A DNA stretch of 64,000 nucleotides from Blautia faecis (GCF_020554845.1 NZ_JAJCIA010000015.1:29453-93452); one strand, 5' to 3'. Counted from the first letter of the stretch, positions 45,843-54,870 are shown. The notes: a model not told the origin generated them from the sequence alone. Program-made: numbers and translations.

Positions 45843-46124
45843 CTATTCCCTTTTGCATTCCATAAAAAGCTGAAAGGCACACTTGAAGCCTTGTGTAAAC
45901 CCAATTTCTTCTCCTATCTCAGCAATCGCAAATGCCAGATCAACGCCTTCTCGTCCAGTTTTATCTTCAACCTGGATAGAAGCCTTGTTATTTTCCAGAA
46001 GTTTTCTGACTTCTGACAGTAATTTTTCATCCTGCCAGCCGCTCCGTCCCAGTTCTTCCAGTTCCATGTCATACAATTTTTTTATCATACTGTCCATAAT
46101 GTTCTGAACCTGCTCTGGTTCCAA
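45843..46124 (-). CDS. Unknown 93-aa protein
   Basis: An acidic helical protein (MDSMIKKLYDMELEELGRS, EIGFTQGFKCAFQLFMEC) of a type common in Lachnospiraceae mobile DNA. The frame opens with TTG at 46124 just after AAGGGAG; an ATG twelve codons in is possible. No function known. Confidence 0.6.
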   Translation of the reverse strand: MEPEQVQNIMDSMIKKLYDMELEELGRSGWQDEKLLSEVRKLLENNKASIQVEDKTGREGVDLAFAIAEIGEEIGFTQGFKCAFQLFMECKRE

Positions 46125-46181
46125 TTCTCCCTTCTATGAGCATATCTAAATATTTACACCTTGCTACAGATTTGAAGATAT

Positions 46182-46216
46182 AAAAAAAGAGACCAGAATT
46201 CAAATTTCCAGTCTCT
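46182..46216 (-). terminator. Terminator after the DUF3791 gene
   Basis: AGAGAC / GTCTCT stem with partial inner pairing, then seven T on the minus strand. Confidence 0.6.
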
Positions 46217-46273
46217 AATCAATCTTCTATATAAAATTACAATCCTTCATCACCTTTTGGAATATCAGCTAAA

Positions 46274-46495
46274 TTATGCCTTTCCCAAACCATTGCCTGT
46301 AATACTGCTGATATAATCGTCAATGTCCTGTACAATGCAATGATCTCCCATTGTATGCAGCGATTCAAAATACTTTGTAATATCCCCACAGATACCGTAT
46401 TTTTCAAAAGTTTTTGTCACATCAGCTCTAGAAAGTCCTTTAAAATGGCGGTATCGTTCCATGCAGTAAATTAAGAAATTTGATTCCTTACTCAT
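46274..46495 (-). CDS. DUF3791-family protein
   Basis: A 73-aa protein with the family pattern: NFLIYCMERYRHFKGLS, TFEKYGICGDI, YFESLHTMGDHCIVQDID. DUF3791 genes often sit in small operons with DUF3990 proteins; that partner is absent here. Function unknown. Confidence 0.75.
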   Translation of the reverse strand: MSKESNFLIYCMERYRHFKGLSRADVTKTFEKYGICGDITKYFESLHTMGDHCIVQDIDDYISSITGNGLGKA

Positions 46496-46562
46496 CTCTC
46501 ACGTCCCTTCTCTACGTGTCACGTAATCGTCATTCAATACTTTACTTCTGACTGACAGCATT

Positions 46563-46847
46563 TCACGCTATCATACCATTGATTTCCTCGAGTTCATATA
46601 ACGTAAATGGATCAATATCTACGCAATCAGCTTCGTCCCATTTGCCAGAAATATCCCAGGCAAGCGTTCCATTCATTACCGTACAAGCATTTTTGAAGTT
46701 CTCAATATCCCTCATTGGTGCCATAATCTCAGCCTTTAAATCGTTTGTAGCATCATAATCAACTATTTTTCCATCATCAAAAAAGACCTGTACATGAAAA
46801 TTATCCAAAGGAATCACCTGTACAACTGTAGGAAAATACTCATTCAT
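46563..46847 (-). CDS. DUF2442-family protein
   Basis: A 94-aa protein: VVQVIPLDNFHVQVFFDDG, then GTLAWDISGKWDEADCVDIDP. This fits DUF2442 (NE0471 fold). It is downstream of the DUF4160 gene, the usual partner, with a 19-base gap. The pair resembles toxin-antitoxin modules in organisation, though no activity is established. Confidence 0.85.
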   Translation of the reverse strand: MNEYFPTVVQVIPLDNFHVQVFFDDGKIVDYDATNDLKAEIMAPMRDIENFKNACTVMNGTLAWDISGKWDEADCVDIDPFTLYELEEINGMIA

Positions 46848-46866
46848 AAACGTTCACCTCCACATA

Positions 46867-47127
46867 TTATATAAGCGGATTAATTCTGTTCAACGGCTTC
46901 ATGTCCTTTGACAGCTCCCAGTTCTGCATCAATTCGTCCTGGTGAATTGTACACCACGCCAGTATCAATCGTAATTGCTTATTTGGTAATGATCCCTTTA
47001 TTACCTGTATATTGTTGATATCAACTAATGCTTTATGTCCATTGTACTCTGCATGGAAATGCGGTGGCATATGGTCATTATAATACATCGTTACCCGAAT
47101 CCCATAAAATAATGATATCTCTGGCAT
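46867..47127 (-). CDS. DUF4160-family protein
   Basis: An 86-aa protein with the DUF4160 core GIRVTMYYNDHMPPHFHAEY and the end WCTIHQDELMQNW. The start at 47127 has AAGGAG at 9-nt spacing; the ATG at 47136 abuts it. First gene of the DUF4160-DUF2442 pair, next to attR. Confidence 0.85.
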   Translation of the reverse strand: MPEISLFYGIRVTMYYNDHMPPHFHAEYNGHKALVDINNIQVIKGSLPNKQLRLILAWCTIHQDELMQNWELSKDMKPLNRINPLI

Positions 47128-47225
47128 ATACAACATCTCCTTTTCAATGCTTTTTTATAGTGTACCATTTTTTTATAATAAGCGCCATAAAATAGGATAA
47201 GAATTTGCCTTTTCATTCTGTTTCC

Positions 47226-47245
47226 GTACCCAAAATATACCCAAG
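47226..47245. repeat. Candidate integrase arm-type sites (right end)
   Basis: Two TACCCAA copies spaced exactly as at 19235-19255, just inside attR. Confidence 0.55.
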
Positions 47246-47336
47246 ATTTCTTCCTCACCTATAAACTTTCGTAAACTTCAACACCCGATTTTCCGCGTAT
47301 TTACGCCATTTCATACCCTATCAAACTATGCCGTTT

Positions 47337-47428
47337 ATAACCCCTTATTTAATTATTTATACTCCCCTCGAAACACCCGGTAGCTCCCCTACCGGGTGTT
47401 TCTCTTTGGATTTATAAGGGTTTGCGGG
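47337..47428. repeat. attR: right 92-bp direct repeat
   Basis: Identical to 19094-19185 and carries the same 13-bp hairpin (47371-47401). Downstream (47429-47560) the sequence follows the inner left end of the element in diverged form, with TGTCCAA repeats in place of TACCCAA. Confidence 0.9.
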
Positions 47429-47560
47429 ATTTTGGGGTTCACCATTCTTGTAATATTTCTGTAATATTTAATAGATATGTCCAAAATATGTCCAAAATTC
47501 TATTTTCCGTCCAATCTTGGCTCTCCAAAATAACCCAAAATGAGGACAGTTTTATCACTG
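47429..47560. mobile_element. Relic of a related element's end outside attR
   Basis: Aligns by eye with 19186-19310: CACCATTCT.GTAATATTTCTGTAA, then paired TGTCCAA repeats (the element has TACCCAA), then AAAATGAGG.CAG.TTT. No gene. It suggests a second, related integrase once used the same site. Confidence 0.6.
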
Positions 47561-47564
47561 CCTC

Positions 47565-48098
47565 CTACAATGCTGTCCCTTTCTTTGGAACAAATAAATA
47601 ACTCATATCCGCGTGTTCCAGTTCAAGCAGCGAAAGCTTTCTATCAATTCCTCCGGCATACCCTGTCAGACTTCCATTTGTGCCTATCACACGATGGCAG
47701 GGAATGATAATAGAAATTTCATTGTGTCCAACCGCACCTCCAACTGCCTGGGCAGACATGCGGGATACATTTTTCAGCTCTGCCATTTTGCGGGCAATTT
47801 CTCCGTATGTGATCGTCTGTCCATAGGGAATCTGCAATAAAATCTTCCACACTGCCTGTCTGAATGTTGAGCCGTCCGGATGGAGTGGCGGCGTAAATTT
47901 CGGTTCTTCACCGGAGAAATACACATCCAGCCATTTTTTTGCTTCCGTGAGAATCTCTGTTTCCTGTGGAATATGCTTGTCTGGAAGTGTATTCCCAAAA
48001 TATTTCTGTCCTTCAAACCATAGACCAGTAATTCCCACTTCATCTGCCGCCAGTAAAATACGCCCTAACGGCGATTTATATTTGTATGTGTATATCAT
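47565..48098 (-). CDS. ogt: Methylated-DNA--protein-cysteine methyltransferase
   Basis: A 177-aa suicide repair enzyme removing O6-methylguanine. The active site is IIPCHRVIG (Cys nucleophile), with the helix-turn-helix WKILLQIPYGQTITYGEIA and the Asn hinge in VGHNEI. Full length. First chromosomal gene right of the element. Confidence 0.94.
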   Translation of the reverse strand: MIYTYKYKSPLGRILLAADEVGITGLWFEGQKYFGNTLPDKHIPQETEILTEAKKWLDVYFSGEEPKFTPPLHPDGSTFRQAVWKILLQIPYGQTITYGEIARKMAELKNVSRMSAQAVGGAVGHNEISIIIPCHRVIGTNGSLTGYAGGIDRKLSLLELEHADMSYLFVPKKGTAL

Positions 48099-48121
48099 AT
48101 TTATACCTCAAAAATGCATGA

Positions 48122-48365
48122 GGTAGTGTCAACTTCATACCTCCAAAATCGGCTCACCCCCAGTAAAATCAACGATTCTGGGCTATATAGCCTTTACCTC
48201 CCCTTTCTTTGGTTTAGGTGACCTTAATTTTACGTTGGAAAACCTGTCAAGGCCGGGCTGAAAGCCCGTAAAATTCAGCCTTGACGGGGTTTCCGTAAGT
48301 AAAATATACTTGGTCAGCACCAAGGAAAAAAGAGATAATTTTTTCTTAATTCGTTTTACACTACC
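48122..48365. mobile_element. MITE-like remnant with inverted ends
   Basis: A 244-base segment starting GGTAGTGT and ending ACACTACC, with an inner hairpin GTCAAGGC...GCCTTGAC enclosing CGGGCTGAAAGCCCG. No transposase. A 63-codon frame inside is judged non-coding. No target duplication found. Confidence 0.45.
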
Positions 48366-48411
48366 GTCGTTCAAACAACATGATCCTTAAATGCTTTTCA
48401 TTGTCAACACA

Positions 48412-49695
48412 TCAATTCGTAAAATAAAGAAAATCCCCACATGGTCTCTCGTAATTATTAATCAGCTTATTCATGACCTGACCATTGTAATACAATGTGG
48501 CGGAGCCGCCGCCGTCCAGGTTGTAAGCGTACTGACAGCCATAGCTGTTGAAGATATTAACAAGATCCCAGTGGTTCAGGCCGGCGTAACTGCCAGTGTC
48601 GGTGACAAGAAGCACATAAATGCCAGGTTTCACCATTCCCACAGCAGTTCTCGGATAATATTTGGCTGTTTCTGACCAGGCCGGCTGGGCCTGGCCATCT
48701 TTGATCAGGATTGGGCCAAAATTATAGGTATCTTTTACCCCCTCTTCCAGAAGAGCTTCGCCTTTCAATCCCTGCTTTGGTGTATAAATAGTGCCATCAT
48801 ACCTTACAGCCATTACACTGTAACTGGTCTCATAATTTCCATAAATCACACCATTCTTGATGCACATTCCAAGAGGTGACGGCCGCCCTGTCTGGTAACT
48901 AAACGCACTTCCATTCACTCCGATAATACCCCCATTACCAGAAACTGCACCGGAGGTAGTCTGTCTGGCACCACCATAGCTTCCATAAGACAGAGCAGAT
49001 TTCAGCTGTCTGGAATTTTTGATCTTTATCAGCGCTACCCAGTAAGGAACATTATGTGTGAATTTTCTGCGCAGATCAATATTAAGAGAGCTGCTTTTAT
49101 ATGTATAGCGGTTATCATTCACCTTCACATCCGGTCTGGTTTGTCCTGTTCTTCTCCCGCTATCATTTACATAATATTTCCCCACCCACACATTTGTATA
49201 CAAAGCACCTGTTTTCTTATCAAAATAATAACGATATTCACCAATTTTCTGCCATCCTGTTGCCATTCTGGAATTAGGAAGGAAATAATATCGCTTTCCT
49301 CCGTAGCTTAGCCAGCGGTTGGCAATTGCAACACCTGACTTATTAAAATAATAAGAGTATTTTGTTCCAGTAGCCCAGCGGTTACGGAACATAATGCCAT
49401 TCTTCCGGTTATAATAATACCGTTTTCCGCCTGATTTCAGCCAGCCTGTATAGCGTTTGCCATTCTTTGTGCTGTAATAACGCTGACCTTTGTAGGTAAT
49501 TTTTCCCCAAAGCAGTTTTCCCTTGGAATTATAAAAATAATAGTCTTTCCCCCGCTTCACCCATCCATGCTTTTTCGAAGTGATACTCACAGTCGTATTG
49601 GAAGCCTTCACATAAGAAGCGGCCCACACCGAAGAGGAACACATGGTAAATATCAAAAACAAAAAACAGATAATCCCAAAGCTTCTTTTTTTCAA
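48412..49695 (-). CDS. Secreted phosphodiester glycosidase with wall-binding repeats
   Basis: A 427-aa protein. Signal peptide (IICFLFLIFTMCSSSVWA), then six or more Tyr/Gly-rich repeats of the choline-binding/CW_binding_1 kind (GWVKRGKDYYFYNSKGK, GWLKSGGKRYYYN, and so on, residues 43-185), then a NAGPA-type phosphodiester glycosidase domain (GVNGSAFSYQ; VLLVTDTG; NLDGGGSATLYYNG). Likely wall-attached and acting on teichoic-acid-like or glycan phosphodiesters; the substrate is not evident. Confidence 0.88.
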   Translation of the reverse strand: MKKRSFGIICFLFLIFTMCSSSVWAASYVKASNTTVSITSKKHGWVKRGKDYYFYNSKGKLLWGKITYKGQRYYSTKNGKRYTGWLKSGGKRYYYNRKNGIMFRNRWATGTKYSYYFNKSGVAIANRWLSYGGKRYYFLPNSRMATGWQKIGEYRYYFDKKTGALYTNVWVGKYYVNDSGRRTGQTRPDVKVNDNRYTYKSSSLNIDLRRKFTHNVPYWVALIKIKNSRQLKSALSYGSYGGARQTTSGAVSGNGGIIGVNGSAFSYQTGRPSPLGMCIKNGVIYGNYETSYSVMAVRYDGTIYTPKQGLKGEALLEEGVKDTYNFGPILIKDGQAQPAWSETAKYYPRTAVGMVKPGIYVLLVTDTGSYAGLNHWDLVNIFNSYGCQYAYNLDGGGSATLYYNGQVMNKLINNYERPCGDFLYFTN

Positions 49696-49727
49696 TTCCT
49701 TCTCCCCCTCATTTCAATAAGAAAATC

Positions 49728-49790
49728 GTAACGGTTCAGTACCTTCACAGTTACACGCTCCGTAATGCACCGAACTCACTAAACCTTTAC
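49728..49790. repeat. Diverged partial copy of dispersed repeat family B
   Basis: ACGGTTCAGTACCTTCACAG followed by TTACACGCTCCGTAATGCACC parallels bases 8102-8142. Confidence 0.4.
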
Positions 49791-49801
49791 TTTCTGGTTA
49801 T

Positions 49802-49840
49802 AAAAAATTACGGGGCAGACAAATTACTTCGTCTGCCCCG
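49802..49840 (-). terminator. Terminator of the 553-aa secreted protein gene
   Basis: CGGGGCAGAC / GTCTGCCCCG perfect arms, then TAATTTTTT on the minus strand. Confidence 0.85.
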
Positions 49841-49899
49841 CTGTATTTGCCTTGCTGCAGGTAATTATTATGCGGTCGCCTGCTCGCATAAATTACTGA

Positions 49900-51561
49900 T
49901 TAAGCTGCCGGTGTCTCACTGTCATCCAGTGTATCTCCAGCCATATCTGTCTGCTCTTCGGACTCAGCAACACCATCTGTCTCCGCACTCTCAATATCAC
50001 TGTCGCCTGTAGCAGCGATCACATCGTCCAGCCATCCCTCAGGCATGCCTGCGTTGGTCAGATTCTCTGTGATTGCATCCATATTCATGGAAGCTGTATA
50101 AGCCTCAACTTCATCATCATTACTGAAATCATAAACATCTGTCAGAGAAGCAACATCAACTGCGGCAAGTGTCTCACCGCCATTGCCGCCGGTCAGAGAA
50201 ACTGAACCAAGAGTCGCACCACCTGCTGCAATAGCAAGATTCCAGTCAATGCTGTCCTCATCTGCACCATCGGCTGTAAAGATCAGCTGCATTCCACCAA
50301 ATGGATCATAGGAATTTCCATCTTCATCTTCCACAGGTGCTCCGGAAATTGTGTAAGTTCCCTTCCAGATTCCGTCCTGTACTGCCTTGGTATCATAGTC
50401 TGCAACATCAATAACAGCAGCATCTGCGTCACCGGAAGAAAGCGTGTAAGTTCCGCTTAACAGATCACCATTCAGCTCACCGCTTCCTTCAATGGCAACC
50501 TTGTCATCTCCGGAACCCAGCTGCATGGAAAATCCTCTCTTCTCTCCATCCGCTGTACACAGATATCCGAAAAGCTCTTCCTCCTGCTCATCATCATTCA
50601 GAAGGAACTGGCGTCCAACAACCTCTCCATCACTGTCAACCCATGCCCTTAAAATAAATCCGGACTCGTCAGTCTCATCAGCTTCTGTATCCAGATCTTT
50701 CTCCATATCCTCGATTGCTTCCAGGAAAGTCTCATAAGTATAATCCGGATCATTCATGGCTTCTGTCCAGGTCTCAATAAGCCCCTTCAGTTCTTCATCA
50801 GACTTGGCTGTATCCAGAATCTGCTGGAACATTGGAAGTGCCTCTGCCTGTGTAACATGTCCTTCCAGAACGCTAAGCTCCTGACTTACATCTCCTGCAA
50901 CAGCTTCCTGTGCTCCAGGATTCTCAGCATCTGCAACATTATCAAAAATAATATCTGTGTATCTTGTAAGAATAGATGTCACTAAGTCTGCTTCCGGAAG
51001 GTTCTCCAGAGTGGAAAAATAACTGTTCATGCTATCTGCCAGATCAAGACTCGTGGTAAAGGAAGAATCCAGTTCCTGATCTGCCTCTTCCACAGCTTCC
51101 TGAGTCATCTGCTCCATGTTCATTTTAATATAGCCATCACTCAGCTCCGGAATTCTCATATAAATTTCAGAATTCTCTGTATCAAAATAATATTCTATTG
51201 TACAGATCTTGGTTCCATTTACATTCACATCCATAAACTCAGTCATGGACTTATCAGACATGCTTACATTTCCACTGATGGAAGCATCCGCCAGCCAGGA
51301 GATATCCACAGGAGAAAGCATTCCCAGAATTGCTTTTCCACCATCTTCCAGACTGACCTTTATTTCCGCATTTCCCTTAACTTCTTCTGTATCCATTTCA
51401 GAAAGGCTCTTTGCGTAATCTGCACCAAATTCCTCGATCATTTTGGCAAAGGCTGCTTTCTCAGTTTCCTTGTAAGAATCTGCTGCCCATGTGGTAGCCG
51501 GTACTGCACTGATTCCCATAAGGGATGCTAACAAAATTGCGGTAATTTTCTTTCTCTTCAT
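49900..51561 (-). CDS. Secreted acidic protein, 553 aa
   Basis: Signal peptide (KKITAILLASLMGISAVPATTWA). The mature protein is very acidic and has two parts: residues about 25-290 helical, with IKVSLEDGGKAILG and a strand-rich central part; residues about 290-500 beta-type (LQLGSGDDKVAIEGSGELNG read as alternating strands). The C-terminal tail is Asp/Glu/Thr-rich. No anchor. A conserved Lachnospiraceae extracellular protein type with no known function. Confidence 0.65.
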   Translation of the reverse strand: MKRKKITAILLASLMGISAVPATTWAADSYKETEKAAFAKMIEEFGADYAKSLSEMDTEEVKGNAEIKVSLEDGGKAILGMLSPVDISWLADASISGNVSMSDKSMTEFMDVNVNGTKICTIEYYFDTENSEIYMRIPELSDGYIKMNMEQMTQEAVEEADQELDSSFTTSLDLADSMNSYFSTLENLPEADLVTSILTRYTDIIFDNVADAENPGAQEAVAGDVSQELSVLEGHVTQAEALPMFQQILDTAKSDEELKGLIETWTEAMNDPDYTYETFLEAIEDMEKDLDTEADETDESGFILRAWVDSDGEVVGRQFLLNDDEQEEELFGYLCTADGEKRGFSMQLGSGDDKVAIEGSGELNGDLLSGTYTLSSGDADAAVIDVADYDTKAVQDGIWKGTYTISGAPVEDEDGNSYDPFGGMQLIFTADGADEDSIDWNLAIAAGGATLGSVSLTGGNGGETLAAVDVASLTDVYDFSNDDEVEAYTASMNMDAITENLTNAGMPEGWLDDVIAATGDSDIESAETDGVAESEEQTDMAGDTLDDSETPAA

Positions 51562-51618
51562 AAGATCCTCCTTTGGTATAAATCCTTACGGATTCTGCAA
51601 TCTTTCCGTTGCTGTTCA

Positions 51619-51784
51619 CTAGAGCGTGTTTGAAAAAGGCTTTCTGCAAGATGTGCGTCACAATTTGTGGGAGATTTTGTCCGGATGAGGGCGCCGTAGC
51701 GGGCTACGGCAACCGAATTCGGGCAAAATATACCGCAAAGTGGGGCGTGCAGATTGCGGGAATGATTTTTCAAACAGGCTCTAG
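51619..51784. repeat. Full copy of dispersed palindrome family A, 166 bp
   Basis: Ends CTAGAGCGTGTTTGAAAAA and TTTTTCAAACAGGCTCTAG; arms pair imperfectly over about 75 bases, and the centre is GCCGTAGC / GCTACGGC. No ORF. Resembles a REP/MITE element. Partial copies lie near 18631, 54637, 54818 and 56540. Confidence 0.75.
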
Positions 51785-52058
51785 TAACATTCCCAACTGC
51801 TCTCATTACCAGTAAAACAGCCGGTTTCTGTCAATGATCCGCTACAGACCATACAATGATCCATAATAGACATATCTGACAAAACAAGTTAATATCAGAA
51901 TAGCATTTGCCGAACTTATTGTCAATAACCCATAAATATTCTGACGATTCCCGTGACAAAAAAGGTTACTGTTCCATCTGTGACCAATAAAACAAAAATT
52001 TTTCCCACAAACAAATCCTATAATTCCGGACAGGCTCTGATATGTTATATTGTACCAT

Positions 52059-53192
52059 TTACTCTCCGCTGTCCTGTATAATATAACTATCCAGCTTTTC
52101 CATATACCTCTGATCACGCTCAACAGTAATCACAATCACGTCGTCCGGTTCATATTTATCCAAAAGCTCCTGGTCAAAGTCATCAATTCTCACAAATAAG
52201 GTTTTCTGATAGCGATAGGGCATGTATTTTTCAAGGCGGAGGCGAAAAGAATCCCCGATCACCATTAAAGTTTTCTCATTATCCGAATTGGATTTAAACA
52301 CTTTCAGGATCTCCTCGCCGCCTTCGCTCTCCTCTTTTTTCACCTTGTAACGGATACCATCGTGAAAATACTTCAACCCATATTCCCTGTCATCATCCAG
52401 CTCTTTATATCGCCCGATCATCCTGGACAGATCCCCCCTGCAAGGCTTAGTCCCGATCATAACCTGAATATCTTCGATGGGCAGACTTTCACCTGTCATA
52501 TCCTGTACAATTTTCTCGTTGGTAATATATCCGCCTAAATTGTTCATGTGAGTATCATATTTTCGGAACAGCTGGTATTTTTCAGTAAACTCCCTCAGAT
52601 AATCTGCCAGAAAATCAAATTCCACGTCGGAATTTTCTTTCATATATTTTGCAAAAGTCTCCATTCTGGAATCCCCGATTCCAATCACCTTTGGCTTCTC
52701 CGGCATATACTTCGAATAAAGTGTCTCTTTGTTGGGAGCCACGTAGTAATGGAATTGTTCCACACCCCTGTCCAGAAACCAGTCCCGCACTTTTGCAATT
52801 CCGGATGCAATTTCCGCACTTTGTTCCAGTGTATACACATTGGTTTTCTGGTAATCTGCCATGGCATTTTCTCCCTCCCTTTCCGGCAGGTAAAACAGCC
52901 AGTTATCTTCTCCGATCACCACATCCCCGATCTTTGTATTGCGGAAAACTTCCGTATCAATAAAGTTGCAGAACTTCACCAGGTCATTTTTGAAGGGCAC
53001 ATGATCCTTATAATACGCCTCAAACTGCTCCGGGAAGTCTCCCAGAGATTCCAGATTCACCTCCGGAAATTCAGCCAGTTTTCTGTTTTCATTGTTTTCC
53101 GTATCAAATCTGCCGGAAAATCCAGTCCACACCACTCCTGGCAGAACCAGACTTCCTGCAAATAATACGATCAGAATTTTCTGTTTTCTCAT
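52059..53192 (-). CDS. DHHW/AlgX-like SGNH-fold protein
   Basis: A 377-aa extracytoplasmic protein with an N-terminal membrane anchor (ILIVLFAGSLVLPGVVW), the ENRKLAEFP segment typical of DHHW proteins, IGEDNWLFY, a candidate catalytic DTHMN, and VIGDSFRLRLEKYMP (GDS block). It is encoded 10 bases after the MBOAT gene; the two together transfer acetyl groups to an extracellular polysaccharide, as AlgX/AlgJ do with AlgI. Confidence 0.85.
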   Translation of the reverse strand: MRKQKILIVLFAGSLVLPGVVWTGFSGRFDTENNENRKLAEFPEVNLESLGDFPEQFEAYYKDHVPFKNDLVKFCNFIDTEVFRNTKIGDVVIGEDNWLFYLPEREGENAMADYQKTNVYTLEQSAEIASGIAKVRDWFLDRGVEQFHYYVAPNKETLYSKYMPEKPKVIGIGDSRMETFAKYMKENSDVEFDFLADYLREFTEKYQLFRKYDTHMNNLGGYITNEKIVQDMTGESLPIEDIQVMIGTKPCRGDLSRMIGRYKELDDDREYGLKYFHDGIRYKVKKEESEGGEEILKVFKSNSDNEKTLMVIGDSFRLRLEKYMPYRYQKTLFVRIDDFDQELLDKYEPDDVIVITVERDQRYMEKLDSYIIQDSGE

Positions 53193-53202
53193 ATGCTTCC
53201 TG

Positions 53203-54618
53203 TTAAAATCTGAAATAAATAAACGGGTTATAGCTGTTATTTACAAGTGCCGCTACACTCAGCCAGAAAATCACCAGACAGGCGATCATTCTCGGAACTG
53301 TCACCATTCCATTGGCAGGGATTTTTCCATCTGAATGTACCCGGACCTTCTCATATATCTTCTGCAAAACTCCTGCAAATAAAACACCCATAACGATCAG
53401 AAAGATCATTTTGCTGTCAAGATATGCAGAAAGAAGAATGGTTCCTCCATGTGCCACAAACATATTTCTCACATAAGTAAAAAACAGGGAAATATTTTCT
53501 GCACGGAACAGAATCCATCCAAAAAACACCGCGGTCACCGTGTAGCCCCAGCCCACAATTCCAGGCAGTTTTTCCAGTTTTTTTCCAAGCCACACACGTT
53601 CCAGTATAAGAAAAAGGCCATGATAAAGCCCCCAGAGGATAAATGCCATTCCAGCCCCATGCCACATTCCGGTAAGGAAAAATACGATAAGCAGGTTTCG
53701 ATAGGTGCATGCCGCGCCTTTACGATTTCCTCCCAAAGGAATATAGACATAATCACGAAACCAGGAAGACAGGGAAATATGCCATCTGTGCCAGAATTCC
53801 TGCACGGAACCAGCTGTATAGGGATAATTGAAATTCTCCTGGAATTCAAATCCGAACATTTTTCCAAGACCAATGGCCATATCGGAATATCCTGAAAAAT
53901 CGTAATAAATCTGCATCATGTAAAGAATTGCGCCCAGCCACAGAGCCTTCCTGGATACCGCATATGGACCATATTTAAAAATTTCATCCACCACACGGGC
54001 AAAGGAATTGGCAAGGAGAACCTTTTTCCCAAGTCCCCAGCAAAAACGCATTATCCCGGCTGCAAATTTTCGGATAGTCTCTTTTCTTCCTGTAATCTGA
54101 GCTGCAATGTCGCGATATTTTACAATAGGTCCTGCGATCAGCTGTGGAAAAAAGGAAATATACAAAAGCATATGCCAGAAATTGTGCTGTGCCGGCACCT
54201 CTCCCCTGTACACATCGATCACATAGGACAACGCCTGGAAAGTATAAAAAGAAATTCCAATTGGAAGCGCCACCTGAAAAAGAGTGGTTCCTGTTCCATC
54301 TGCTGAAAAAAGTCCGGTTATGGCTTCTGTCAGAGTGCCAAAATACTTGAAATATCCCAGCAACCCCAGATTAATAATCAAAGTTGCCACAAGAATCTTT
54401 TTTTTCCTGGTCTGATATTTTTCAATCAGAATTCCGCCGGTAAAATTCACCGCCACGGAAAACAGCATAAGGAAAACATAAAGCGGCTCTCCCCATGCAT
54501 AAAAAAGCAGACTGAAAAATACCAGGATTCCATTTCGGATTTTTCCGGGACTTATATAATATGCTGCCAGTACTAAGGGCAGAAAGATCCATAGAAAGAG
54601 CATCGAGCTGAAAACCAT
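53203..54618 (-). CDS. MBOAT-family O-acyltransferase (AlgI/DltB-like)
   Basis: A 471-aa polytopic membrane enzyme. The MBOAT signature is WHRWHISLSSWFRDYVYIPLGG and the catalytic His is in GMWHGAGMAFILWG. About ten hydrophobic helices. It moves acetyl groups across the membrane for the adjacent AlgX-like protein. The glycan acceptor is not encoded nearby. Confidence 0.93.
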   Translation of the reverse strand: MVFSSMLFLWIFLPLVLAAYYISPGKIRNGILVFFSLLFYAWGEPLYVFLMLFSVAVNFTGGILIEKYQTRKKKILVATLIINLGLLGYFKYFGTLTEAITGLFSADGTGTTLFQVALPIGISFYTFQALSYVIDVYRGEVPAQHNFWHMLLYISFFPQLIAGPIVKYRDIAAQITGRKETIRKFAAGIMRFCWGLGKKVLLANSFARVVDEIFKYGPYAVSRKALWLGAILYMMQIYYDFSGYSDMAIGLGKMFGFEFQENFNYPYTAGSVQEFWHRWHISLSSWFRDYVYIPLGGNRKGAACTYRNLLIVFFLTGMWHGAGMAFILWGLYHGLFLILERVWLGKKLEKLPGIVGWGYTVTAVFFGWILFRAENISLFFTYVRNMFVAHGGTILLSAYLDSKMIFLIVMGVLFAGVLQKIYEKVRVHSDGKIPANGMVTVPRMIACLVIFWLSVAALVNNSYNPFIYFRF

Positions 54619-54636
54619 GTGTATCTCCTTTATTTT

Positions 54637-54661
54637 TCAAACAGGCTCTGGAGCATGTTTG
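54637..54661. repeat. Partial copies of palindrome family A
   Basis: TTTTTCAAACAGGCTCTGGAG here, and GCGTGCAGATTG.AGGAATGAT at 54818-54840, match the right arm of the copy at 51619-51784. Confidence 0.5.
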
Positions 54662-54870
54662 TCTGTCAATGCTCAGTATTATAACATAAAAGACCCTCCC
54701 CATACCAGTATCCTGAAAAAATTCACATTCTGGTATGAGAAAGGTCTCCGTTTTTAACTGAGAGAAAAATCCATCCGTTCTCACTTATTTCGTTTTATAA
54801 CTACACAGAACTTTTTTCGCGTGCAGATTGCAGGAATGATCTGAGGCATCTCCGCCTCATTTCAAGCCAC

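Larger units (their letters stand above)
19094..47428. mobile_element. Integrated mobile element, about 28.2 kb
   Basis: Bounded by perfect 92-bp direct repeats, with the integrase and excisionase genes next to the left end, its coding end facing attL. Core functions are int, xis, HerA/FtsK-like ATPase, serine recombinase, Rad52-like/YqaJ/DUF932/RadC operon and PrimPol-helicase. Cargo is Fic, rubredoxin-hemerythrin, a cat relic, and a zinc-ribbon/secreted module. No relaxase, VirB4, capsid, portal or terminase was seen among its reading frames. It is best described as an integrative element of uncertain transfer mode. Confidence 0.9.

Noticed and set aside
19094..47428. Interpretation as a prophage
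   Set aside because: YqaJ, Rad52-like and DUF932 proteins are phage-associated, but no terminase, portal, capsid, tail or lysis gene is visible.
48183..48374. A 63-codon minus-strand frame between ogt and the glycosidase gene
   Set aside because: It lies inside the MITE-like remnant, crosses its hairpin and has no ribosome site.
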